DNA from: Bacilli bacterium | GTDB taxonomy: Bacteria > Bacillota_I > Bacilli_A > RF39 > UBA660 | Direction of reading: 5' to 3' | Assembly (NCBI GenBank): GCA_017627015.1 | Contig: JAGAHP010000007.1 | Location: 1 to 38,159 of the forward strand | Length of the DNA: 38,159 bases | Part shown: positions 31,416 through 38,159 of the stretch, in pieces | How the letters are laid out: the number at the start of each line of letters is the position of its first letter | Numbering within the stretch: position 1 is the first letter of the stretch | Translations under genes and position numbers: made by a program | The notes under the pieces: model-generated | What the model was told of the DNA's origin: nothing | The model's input: the letters and a program-made list of their open reading frames with translations, nothing else | The model's database searches: none

Positions 31416-32852
31416 TTGAATGAATTAACTTTGAATGATTTAATTCAAAGAATAAAAGAATATAACCCTGATGCTATACCTTTAGTAAATAAAGCATATG
31501 AATATGCAGATTTATTACATCAAGGTCAATTTAGACAAAGTGGTGAACCATATATAACTCATCCACTTAATGTAGCTTATATTCTTGCTGAATTACATGC
31601 AGACCAAGATACATTATGTGCAGGGTTACTTCATGATACTTTAGAAGATACAAAAGCAACTAAAGAAGATATAGCACATGATTTTAATCCTGAAATTGCG
31701 GATTTAGTTGATGGAGTAACAAAAATTAGTAATATGGATTATTCTAAAACTGAATTAAATAATGCAAATACTAGAAAGATTATTATGAGTGTTATGGATG
31801 ATGTAAGAATTATTATAATAAAATTAGCAGATAGACTTCATAATATGAGAACTCTAGAGTTTAAAAGTGAATTTAAGCAAAAAGAAAATTCTATTGAAAC
31901 ATTAAATATTTTTGTTCCATTTGCTTATTATATAGGAGCATATCGAATAAAAAGTGAACTAGAAGATATTTCTTTAAGATATTTAAATCCAGAAAAATAT
32001 AAAGAAATAGAAGATGTAAAAAACAAAACTGAAATTGAAAGTGAACATTGTTTAAAACAAATGCTTCAAGATATTAAAGGCCTATTAGAATTTGAAAATA
32101 TACCAAATGAAATAAAAATTAGAACTAAAAATATATATGGTATATATAAGAGATTAGAAGAAGGGCATAAAATAACAGATATTCATGACTTGTTATCTTT
32201 AAAAATAATGGTTGATAAAATTAAGAATTGCTATATTGCATTAGGAATGATACATTCTCAATATCATCCTATAAATAATAAGTTTAAAGATTATATTTAT
32301 AATCCCAAAACAAATATGTATAGGTCATTACATACAACAGTATTTGGACCAGATGAAAGACTTATTCAAACTCAAATAAGAACTTTTGATATGGATAAAG
32401 TAGCTTCTTTTGGATTAACAGCTTATTGGGAAATTAGAAAAGGACAAGCTAGAGGAGAAATGCAAAAAGAATTATCAGAAAAGTTCCAATTTTATAAATC
32501 TTTAAAACAAATAGATACAATGTTTGTTGATAATGAAGCGTTTGTTAATCAAGTAAAAGAAGAATTATTTAACGATAAAATATATGTATATACACCTAGA
32601 GGAGATATTAAAGAATTACCAAAAGGATCAACAGTAATAGATTTTGCATATTCTATTCATACTGCAATAGGTAATGCAATGATAGGAGCAATAGTAAATA
32701 ATGAAGAGGTTCCTATGGATTATCAATTAAAGAATAAGGATAGAGTTAAAGTATTAACAGATGAATTGGCTGCTTCTTCGAAGGAAGAATGGCTTAATTC
32801 AGTTAAAACTACAAAAGCTAGAAGAAAAATAAAGGAATATGTTAAGAGGTGA
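31416..32852 (+). CDS. short RelA/SpoT homologue (HD hydrolase, degenerate synthetase, TGS)
   Basis: 478 residues instead of the usual 730 or so; starts at TTG behind a perfect GGAGGTGAT. The HD domain (about 30-170) keeps the (p)ppGpp hydrolase signatures HQGQFRQSGEPYITHP and GLLHDTLEDT. The synthetase domain (about 230-330) is recognisable (NIYGIYKRL, FKDYIYNPKTNMYRSLHTTVFG), but the catalytic Glu of the E-x-QIRT motif is Gln (LIQTQIRT), the NGYQS Gly is Met, and the conserved Arg of the DLIAIR segment is Lys. A TGS domain (VYTPRGDIKELPKGSTVIDFAYSIHT) ends the protein; the zinc-finger and ACT domains are absent. It is likely mainly a hydrolase. Confidence 0.88.
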   Translation: MNELTLNDLIQRIKEYNPDAIPLVNKAYEYADLLHQGQFRQSGEPYITHPLNVAYILAELHADQDTLCAGLLHDTLEDTKATKEDIAHDFNPEIADLVDGVTKISNMDYSKTELNNANTRKIIMSVMDDVRIIIIKLADRLHNMRTLEFKSEFKQKENSIETLNIFVPFAYYIGAYRIKSELEDISLRYLNPEKYKEIEDVKNKTEIESEHCLKQMLQDIKGLLEFENIPNEIKIRTKNIYGIYKRLEEGHKITDIHDLLSLKIMVDKIKNCYIALGMIHSQYHPINNKFKDYIYNPKTNMYRSLHTTVFGPDERLIQTQIRTFDMDKVASFGLTAYWEIRKGQARGEMQKELSEKFQFYKSLKQIDTMFVDNEAFVNQVKEELFNDKIYVYTPRGDIKELPKGSTVIDFAYSIHTAIGNAMIGAIVNNEEVPMDYQLKNKDRVKVLTDELAASSKEEWLNSVKTTKARRKIKEYVKR

Positions 32853-33460
32853 TGAATATTAAAACAGTTATAGAAGAAGATACTATAAGTTCTGATGAAA
32901 TAAAAAAGATTAGAAATCTAGATAGTTGTAGTACAACAAAAAAGGAAAAAGTATTAAATTTAATAAATAATAATCCTATAGAACTAGTTAAGTTAAATGG
33001 ATTATTATTAAGATATATAAATAAGAATACTAATAATTATGAAAAAATAGTAATTGAAGCCATACATCAAAATCCTTCAAGTATAGATTTTGTGGATAGA
33101 GAAATAGATAAAAACTATTTGGATGATATATATATTACATTAGAAGAAAAATTAACGGATATTAAGAATAATGCTATTAATAGTATTATTAATAAGAATC
33201 TTAATGAAAATCAAATAAAAAGAGTAAATAACGTTATAGTTGTTGATGTAAAAGAACCTGAAGAAGTATGTTCTGTTTACGAAACAACGAGATTTATTAA
33301 AGAATGTTTTAATTCTTTCTTAAATTTATCTCATTACAAAGAAAAGTATATTATAAAAATTGAAGAGTTTTATAAGAATTATAAAGATGATTTAATGTAT
33401 TTAAATCCATTAATCAAAAAAAATGGATTATCTATTGACTTGAAATATGAATTAAAGTAA
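32852..33460 (+). CDS. hypothetical protein translationally coupled to the RelA/SpoT homologue
   Basis: 202 residues from an ATG that overlaps the upstream TGA (TGATG); a GTG one codon earlier is the alternative. AAGAGG lies close upstream. It is a soluble, charged, largely helical protein (KIRNLDSCSTTKKEKVLNLINN, IINKNLNENQIKRVNNVIVV) without a recognised domain. The strict coupling suggests a role linked to alarmone metabolism. The promoter of the histidine leader overlaps its final codons. Confidence 0.65.
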   Translation: MNIKTVIEEDTISSDEIKKIRNLDSCSTTKKEKVLNLINNNPIELVKLNGLLLRYINKNTNNYEKIVIEAIHQNPSSIDFVDREIDKNYLDDIYITLEEKLTDIKNNAINSIINKNLNENQIKRVNNVIVVDVKEPEEVCSVYETTRFIKECFNSFLNLSHYKEKYIIKIEEFYKNYKDDLMYLNPLIKKNGLSIDLKYELK

Positions 33461-33463
33461 AAT
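33435..33463 (+). promoter_or_regulatory. promoter of the histidine leader and hisS operon
   Basis: TTGACT (33435-33440), 17 bases, TAAAAT (33458-33463), overlapping the end of the upstream gene; predicted start at about 33470. Confidence 0.65.
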
Positions 33464-33497
33464 ATATTTTAAATTATATTGAAAAGGAAGATTAGAA

Positions 33498-33605
33498 ATG
33501 AGAAAAATATCAAGCATACACAATTTATTACTTCATCATTTTGACAATCTTGCTTGCCATTTTTTTCATATTTATATTATAAGAGTGAATACATTAAATT
33601 ATTAG
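33498..33605 (+). CDS. histidine-rich leader peptide (hisL-like)
   Basis: A 35-codon frame behind AAGGAAG. Five His lie within residues 8-24 (IHNLLLHHFDNLACHFFHI), far above expectation. The stop codon sits within the loop of the following attenuator hairpin. Genes downstream include histidyl-tRNA synthetase. A ribosome stalling at His codons when charged tRNA-His is scarce would be expected to change the folding of the RNA and let transcription continue. In most Bacillota such genes use T-box RNAs, so a leader peptide is notable. Confidence 0.75.
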   Translation: MRKISSIHNLLLHHFDNLACHFFHIYIIRVNTLNY

Positions 33606-33630
33606 TTTAAATGTATTCGCTCTTTTTCTT
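33582..33630 (+). terminator. attenuator-type terminator of the histidine leader
   Basis: A 14-base stem AGAGTGAATACATT/AATGTATTCGCTCT with one G-U pair, then a T-rich tail. It overlaps the last codons of the leader peptide. A weak TATAAT at 33631-33636 could give some independent transcription downstream. Confidence 0.8.
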
Positions 33631-33680
33631 TATAATTTAGAGGGGAGGAATATAAAAAAATGTTAGAAAAAGGAGGAAAT

Positions 33681-34793
33681 ATGAAAACATATAAAGATTA
33701 TTATGGGAATTCAGCATTTTTTATGGGAACAATAATTAATAAGTTGGAGGAAGTATATACTAGATATGGTTATGATTCTATATATACGCCATTATTAGAA
33801 AAAAAATCATTTGACGAAAAACAAGAATCAATATTTAGTGTTGTAGGTTCAGATGGAGATCAATATTCGTTAAAATTTGATTCTACTTTATCATTAAAAA
33901 GATTGATAGCTGATCATGATGATATAGTTTTTCCATTTAAAAGATATCAAATTCAAAAATCTTTTAGAAAAGCAGGAAGGGATTTGAATGAATTCTATCA
34001 ATGTGATGCTGACATTATAAAATCAAAAACAAAAAATTCTGATGCAGAAATAATACAAATTGCGAGTGAAGGATTAAACAATGTGGGTTTATATGACCAT
34101 AGTATTAATATTAGTCATAAGAAAATAATTGATGCTTTAAATAATAACAAAACAATAGACTTTGAAGAAGTATCAAATAAAAATATTATAGAAAGTATCG
34201 ATATATTATTATCAAAAGAATTGAATTCAGATATTAAAGAAGGATTATCAGAGATAAAAGAAATAGTAGAATTATTACCTAAAGAAACTAAAAAGAAATG
34301 TAAACTAAACTTTGATATGACTGAAGATGCAGATTATTATACAGGTATTGTATTTAATGGAGTTGTTGATACTGATGAACCTAAAGTCTTATTAAGAGGT
34401 GGAAGATATGATGAATTAATAAAAGATTCAAATAATAATTTTTTACCTTCTGTAGGAATGGCTTATGTATTAGAAGATGTTTTAGATGTATTAAAAGTTA
34501 AAGGAAAAGATAAAAAATGTAATTGCGATAGAATTATATTCTATTTACAAGATGATAATATAGAAATTAGAAATGAAGCTTTAGCTAGATTAAGAGAAAA
34601 ATATGAAGTATTAACTGTTTCTAATGAAGATTTATCTATTAAAGAATTTATAGATTATTCAAAAGAGAATAATGCAAGATTAATAGGTATTATTAAAGAA
34701 GAAGCATTAGAATTATATAGGGTAGAAGAATTTGATGCAAAATTTAATAAAAAAGAAACAAAAACTTTAAAATATGAAAGAAAAGAGGATTAA
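33681..34793 (+). CDS. HisRS-like paralogue lacking catalytic residues (HisZ-like)
   Basis: 370 residues from ATG 33681, directly behind AAAGGAGGAAAT; an in-frame ATG at 33660 would encode the ribosome binding site as protein (LEKGGN) and is less likely, though it also has an upstream GGGGAGG. It is a class II aminoacyl-tRNA synthetase fold. Motif 2 is changed to FKRYQIQKSFRKAGRDLNEFYQCDAD; the histidine-binding loop reads EDADYYTG instead of ARGLDYYTG; motif 3 SVGMAYVLEDVL lacks its Arg. A C-terminal anticodon-binding-like domain (CDRIIFYLQ) is retained, unlike many HisZ proteins. No hisG is visible in the window. It may be a regulator or partner of HisS. Confidence 0.78.
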   Translation: MKTYKDYYGNSAFFMGTIINKLEEVYTRYGYDSIYTPLLEKKSFDEKQESIFSVVGSDGDQYSLKFDSTLSLKRLIADHDDIVFPFKRYQIQKSFRKAGRDLNEFYQCDADIIKSKTKNSDAEIIQIASEGLNNVGLYDHSINISHKKIIDALNNNKTIDFEEVSNKNIIESIDILLSKELNSDIKEGLSEIKEIVELLPKETKKKCKLNFDMTEDADYYTGIVFNGVVDTDEPKVLLRGGRYDELIKDSNNNFLPSVGMAYVLEDVLDVLKVKGKDKKCNCDRIIFYLQDDNIEIRNEALARLREKYEVLTVSNEDLSIKEFIDYSKENNARLIGIIKEEALELYRVEEFDAKFNKKETKTLKYERKED

Positions 34794-34794
34794 T

Positions 34795-36156
34795 ATGAGT
34801 AATATAGTTGAACCAAAAACATTGCCTGGTTTTATGGAATTAATGCCACAAGACCAAATACTATTTGATAAAATTAAAAATATAATTGAAGAGGTATATT
34901 CAAGTTATGGATTCTATAATTTGGATACACCATTAATTGAATCATCTAATGTTCTATTAGCAAAAGCTGGTGGAGAAACAGAAAAACAAATATATAGATT
35001 TAATAAAGGTGATAATGATTTATCATTAAGATTTGATTTAACAGTTCCGTTAGCAAAGTATGTAGCAGCTAGATATAATGAGTTAGTATTTCCTTTTAAA
35101 AGATATCAAATTGGTAAAGTGTATAGAGGTGAAAGACCACAAAAAGGAAGATTTAGAGAATTTTATCAATGTGATATTGATGTAATAGGTAAGGATTCAT
35201 TATCATTCTTATATGACGCAGAAATACCATGTATAATTAGTAAGATTTTTAAGAAAATAGATATAGGTGATTTTGTTATAAGAATTAATAATAGAAAAAT
35301 TTTAACTGGTTTCTTTGATTCATTAGAATTAAGTGAAAACATTACTGATATATTAAGAATAATAGACAAATTAGACAAAGTAGGTATTGATGCAGTAAAA
35401 GATATGTTAAAAGAAATTAATATTGATGATGAAAGTATTAAGAAGATAGTAGCCTTTATCTCTATTAAAGGAACAAATGAAGAAACAATTAAAAAATTAG
35501 AAAATCTAGGAATAGAAAACGAAACATATGATCAAGGATTATCAGAATTAAAAACAGTAATAAATAATTTATCTTATATGGATATTGATGATAATTCATA
35601 TGAAATTGATTTAACAATTGCTAGAGGTTTAGATTATTATACTGGTACAGTATATGAAACGCTATTAAGAGATTATCCTAAAATTGGAAGTGTATGTTCT
35701 GGTGGAAGATATGATAACTTAGCATCTTACTATACAGATAAAAAACTACCTGGTGTAGGAATATCAATAGGTTTAACTAGATTATTCTATCAATTAAAAG
35801 AATCAAATATAATTAAGAGTGAAGAATCATCTGTAGCAGATGTAGTAGTTTTACCTTTAACTCAAAACTATGAATATATATATAAAGTAGTAAATGAATT
35901 AAGAAGTAATGAAATAAAAACTGATGTTTGTTTTATGGATAAAGGATTTAAACAATTATTAAAATATGCAAATAAACAAAATATTGATTATTCTGTAATT
36001 ATTGGGGATAACGAAATAGAAAAGAATATTGCTATACTAAAAAATATGAAAACTGGAGAACAAGTAGAAGTAGACAGTACTGATATTGTTAATTGTTATT
36101 ATGATTTAAAAGAAAAAGCAAATCCAAAAAAGTTAGTGAACAAGAAAAATGACTAA
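34795..36156 (+). CDS. hisS: histidyl-tRNA synthetase
   Basis: 453 residues from ATG 34795, one base behind the previous stop and behind AGAGG; a longer frame would overlap the upstream gene. All class II signatures are intact: motif 1 region TPLIESSNVLLAKAGGETEKQIY, motif 2 FKRYQIGKVYRGERPQKGRF, the HisA loop ARGLDYYTG, and motif 3 GVGISIGLTRL. The anticodon-binding domain starts near VADVVVLPLTQNY. It charges tRNA-His and is controlled, by inference, through the histidine leader upstream. Confidence 0.96.
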   Translation: MSNIVEPKTLPGFMELMPQDQILFDKIKNIIEEVYSSYGFYNLDTPLIESSNVLLAKAGGETEKQIYRFNKGDNDLSLRFDLTVPLAKYVAARYNELVFPFKRYQIGKVYRGERPQKGRFREFYQCDIDVIGKDSLSFLYDAEIPCIISKIFKKIDIGDFVIRINNRKILTGFFDSLELSENITDILRIIDKLDKVGIDAVKDMLKEINIDDESIKKIVAFISIKGTNEETIKKLENLGIENETYDQGLSELKTVINNLSYMDIDDNSYEIDLTIARGLDYYTGTVYETLLRDYPKIGSVCSGGRYDNLASYYTDKKLPGVGISIGLTRLFYQLKESNIIKSEESSVADVVVLPLTQNYEYIYKVVNELRSNEIKTDVCFMDKGFKQLLKYANKQNIDYSVIIGDNEIEKNIAILKNMKTGEQVEVDSTDIVNCYYDLKEKANPKKLVNKKND

Positions 36157-37096
36157 TTTAGAAAAAATAGAATCATTATCAATATTAAAAAAGAATATAC
36201 AATTACAATATTTTAAAAGTACAGATTATAGTTTTAATGGTAAAACAATGTATTTTGGAACTGGTTTAGCTTCGGTAGATAAACCAAGCAAAGGATTTGG
36301 TATAGAAATATTAGGCACTATTTTGACATCATTATGGTTAAAAAGAGAATTAGGATTGAGTAAAGTAATTCATGAAATTTCTACAATTGGCTATAATATA
36401 GATGAGGAAACAAGAGGAAAATTAATAAAAGAAGAACAGAAAATAATAGAAAAATTAATAAAGAATTTAAGTATAGAATCAGATTATGAATTGTTCTTTT
36501 CTCATGATTATCATGAAAAAAAAGAATTTAAAGACATAAATGATTATGTTAATGAAACATTATCGAAATTTGATAGTATACCGGAATTTGAAGAAATAAA
36601 AAAATATACTAAATTACAGATAACAGGTATGAAATATTTATATGATAAATATGATACTAGACTAAAACTTGGATGGATAACTGATAAAAGAAAACCTCTT
36701 TTAGAAGTAACAGATGAAGAAGTAAAGGAACTAATTGAAAGAGGGCATTTAAGTGAATATTATTTTGATAATATGTATAAATATGTATTTCCTTCTGATG
36801 ATTATTCTTTCTTGTATACTCCTTGTGCTTTAGATTTTGTAAATGGAAATAGGTATGTTCCATATACGGTAATTGAGAATCAAAATAGACCAATATTAGA
36901 TAAGAATAATCTGATAAATTATTGTAAAGAAGTTCCAGATAGTAAAACTAAAAATAAAGTGATTAATAACTGGGGATCTTATATTGTTGATACATATGAA
37001 GATCTGTTTGAAACTATACCGATTTCAAATAATGATAAGAAAATTGAGACAATCGAGAAGGTTGAATTTATAAAGAAAAAAGTATTAGAGTACTAA
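36149..37096 (+). CDS. hypothetical protein in the hisS operon
   Basis: 315 residues overlapping hisS by 8 bases, thus translationally coupled. I do not recognise it. The N-terminal region (MYFGTGLASVDKPSKGFGIEILGTILTSLWLKRELGLSKVIHEISTIGYNI) has a Gly-rich, aminoacyl-tRNA-synthetase-like feel; the middle (YTKLQITGMKYLYDKYDTRLKLGWI) and LYTPCALDF look like a conserved globular enzyme. No HIGH or KMSKS motif is obvious. Its position suggests a role together with HisS or the HisRS-like paralogue, e.g. histidine or tRNA-dependent chemistry, but this is only context. Confidence 0.68.
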   Translation: MTNLEKIESLSILKKNIQLQYFKSTDYSFNGKTMYFGTGLASVDKPSKGFGIEILGTILTSLWLKRELGLSKVIHEISTIGYNIDEETRGKLIKEEQKIIEKLIKNLSIESDYELFFSHDYHEKKEFKDINDYVNETLSKFDSIPEFEEIKKYTKLQITGMKYLYDKYDTRLKLGWITDKRKPLLEVTDEEVKELIERGHLSEYYFDNMYKYVFPSDDYSFLYTPCALDFVNGNRYVPYTVIENQNRPILDKNNLINYCKEVPDSKTKNKVINNWGSYIVDTYEDLFETIPISNNDKKIETIEKVEFIKKKVLEY

Positions 37097-37107
37097 TACT
37101 TTTTTTG
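37077..37107 (+). terminator. terminator of the hisS operon
   Basis: Stem AGTATTAG/CTAATACT with loop AGTA, A run before and seven Ts after; overlaps the stop codon. Confidence 0.85.
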
Positions 37108-37119
37108 TTTTATAATATA

Positions 37120-37148
37120 TTGACTATAAAAATATTTGATGCTATAAT
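37120..37148 (+). promoter_or_regulatory. promoter of the CntK/DapF-like gene
   Basis: TTGACT (37120-37125), 17 bases, TATAAT (37143-37148). Confidence 0.75.
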
Positions 37149-37204
37149 CTTAATTGTCAACTTTTGAAAATCATGGTTAATATATGTGTAAGGAGGATGA
37201 AAAA

Positions 37205-37991
37205 ATGATATTTAATAATATAGAAGTTAAATATTATTATCCCCACTGGAAATTCAACAGCATTAGTTATTAGTTCAAAAAAAATTACAAATAAAAAAAG
37301 AATTAATGATACTATTTTAGAAAAATATAAAGATATTGAACAAGTGGGATTTATTAACAAAGATAAAAGCAAACCTAAGTTAACAATGGCTGGTGGTGAG
37401 TTTTGCGTCAATGCTACAAGGAGTGCAATTAATTATTATTTAGATAATAAATATGGAAAAATGAAGATAAAGATTCCTAATTTGCATTCTGTAATTGAGG
37501 GTGGTATTGATAAAAATGGAGAAACATGGATTATATTAGATACTTTTAAAAAATATAAAGAAGTATTTAGTAAAATAGTTAATAAAGAAGTTACAATTAT
37601 TGAATTTAAGGGAATTGTTCACGTCATTGCTAAAGATGATATTATAAAGAATAAAAGTGAAAAAGAAATTAAAAAGATTGCTTTTTCAATACTAGAAGAA
37701 TTGAATTTAACAAAATATAAAGCAGCAGGAGTTATATTTAAAAACTATAAAAATAGAATTACAAGTATTACACCAGTTGTATATGTTAAAAAGATTAAGA
37801 CTTTATTCTTAGAAACAGCATGCGGATCTGGTTCAGCTGCAATAGCGATGTATAATTATTTTAAATTTAATGTTTCTAATTGTAAAATTGTTCAACCATC
37901 TAAGATGTGTTTGAATACTAAAGTATATTCAAAAAACAAAAAAATTAAACAAATAAAAATAAGTGGAATTGTTTACGAAATAAAAAAATGA
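37205..37991 (+). CDS. CntK/DapF-like amino-acid epimerase gene with a one-base frameshift
   Basis: Diaminopimelate-epimerase fold; closest by memory to CntK, the histidine racemase of staphylopine synthesis (EQVGFI and GGEFCVNAT near the first catalytic Cys, ETACGSGSAA at the second). The real start should be ATG 37205, behind AAGGAGGATG: it reads MIFNNIEVKYYYP and then runs into a stop. The frame one base on continues PTGNSTALVISSKK and joins the main frame. The break is at CCCC (37241-37244); one C fewer would restore a protein of about 261 residues. A GTG at 37344 is a possible but truncated start. It may be a sequencing error, a true mutation or +1 frameshifting. Confidence 0.8.
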
Positions 37992-38013
37992 TGTTTAACA
38001 TCATTTTTTTTTA
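37985..38013 (+). terminator. terminator of the CntK/DapF-like gene
   Basis: Stem AAAATGATG/CATCATTTT with loop TTTAA and a long T run; overlaps the stop codon. Confidence 0.85.
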
Positions 38014-38159
38014 TTAACATGGGGCAGTTTTTATAATCATTTGGAAACGCCTCAAGGTTAATTTCTACATCAATTATAACATATTCTAAAATCATATTTC
38101 AACTATCTCGTTACATAAATTTACTTTAATAATTAATAAAAACTATATAATATAAACAA

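Noticed and set aside
37157..37411. 84-codon open frame on the minus strand
   Set aside because: Shadow of the frameshifted CntK/DapF-like gene, which has promoter, ribosome binding site and family motifs on the plus strand.
657..37991. Possibility of genetic code 4 (TGA as Trp), suggested by the very low GC
   Set aside because: TGA ends several genes at the right place (tex, the RelA/SpoT homologue, the CntK-like gene) and genuine genes contain no in-frame TGA.
37973..38095. 40-codon frame on the minus strand at the right end
   Set aside because: It looks slightly protein-like but has no clear ribosome binding site and reads through the terminator of the plus-strand gene; kept only as a note. 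The rest of 38014-38159 shows nothing else.

Overview
The window is an AT-rich Bacillota-type segment with a short foreign-looking 5' end. Bases 1-577 are GC-rich and carry a proteobacterial-style Nudix gene fragment, a sigma70 promoter and an initiator tRNA gene. From about 578 onward the DNA is very AT-rich, with AGGAGG/GGTGAT ribosome binding sites, TTGACT-17-TATAAT promoters, U-tailed terminators and standard code 11 (TGA is used as stop). The abrupt change at a universally conserved tRNA gene suggests an assembly chimera. The AT-rich part looks like an uncultured gut-type Bacilli/Mycoplasmatota-like lineage (inference): low GC, cotJ genes, queH, pepC, a glmS ribozyme and PopT.

Layout: 0.6-3.2 kb, a polyprenyl-phosphate transporter, tRNAs Asp, Phe, Arg and Pro, and small genes. 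3.2-7.2 kb, a glycosyltransferase, a lipoprotein, an XRE-membrane regulator and aminopeptidase C. 7.2-9.2 kb, a glmS ribozyme followed by glmS. 9.2-13.0 kb, a heterodimeric ABC exporter. 13.0-17.1 kb, five consecutive genes I cannot recognise. 17.1-20.7 kb, minus strand: CmpB-type membrane protein, sortase-like secreted protein, tRNA-Gly and a two-component system. 20.7-24.5 kb, queH, a slipin, a DUF5684-type protein and cotJB/cotJC. 24.5-27.9 kb, DNA polymerase IV and Tex. 27.9-31.2 kb, an accessory stretch: mazEF, an unannotated type I toxin-antitoxin-like locus, then an operon of three divergent Ham1-like NTP pyrophosphatases plus a Nudix hydrolase. 31.2-33.5 kb, a leucine-rich leader peptide with attenuator, then a short RelA/SpoT homologue and an unknown gene. 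33.4-37.1 kb, a histidine-rich leader peptide with attenuator, then a HisRS-like pseudo-enzyme, hisS and an unknown protein. 37.1-38.0 kb, a CntK/DapF-like racemase gene broken by one extra C.

The strongest new signal is at 28599-28923. A 28-codon membrane peptide gene has its own promoter. The 5' end of its predicted mRNA is perfectly complementary to its 3' end, its ribosome binding site overlaps a hairpin, and a convergent antisense RNA with its own promoter and terminator overlaps its 3' end. This is the architecture of a type I toxin-antitoxin module, although I do not recognise the peptide. Other items of note are the triple Ham1-Nudix operon, two leader-peptide attenuators placed ahead of a (p)ppGpp enzyme and of histidyl-tRNA synthetase genes, and the unknown cluster at 13-17 kb.
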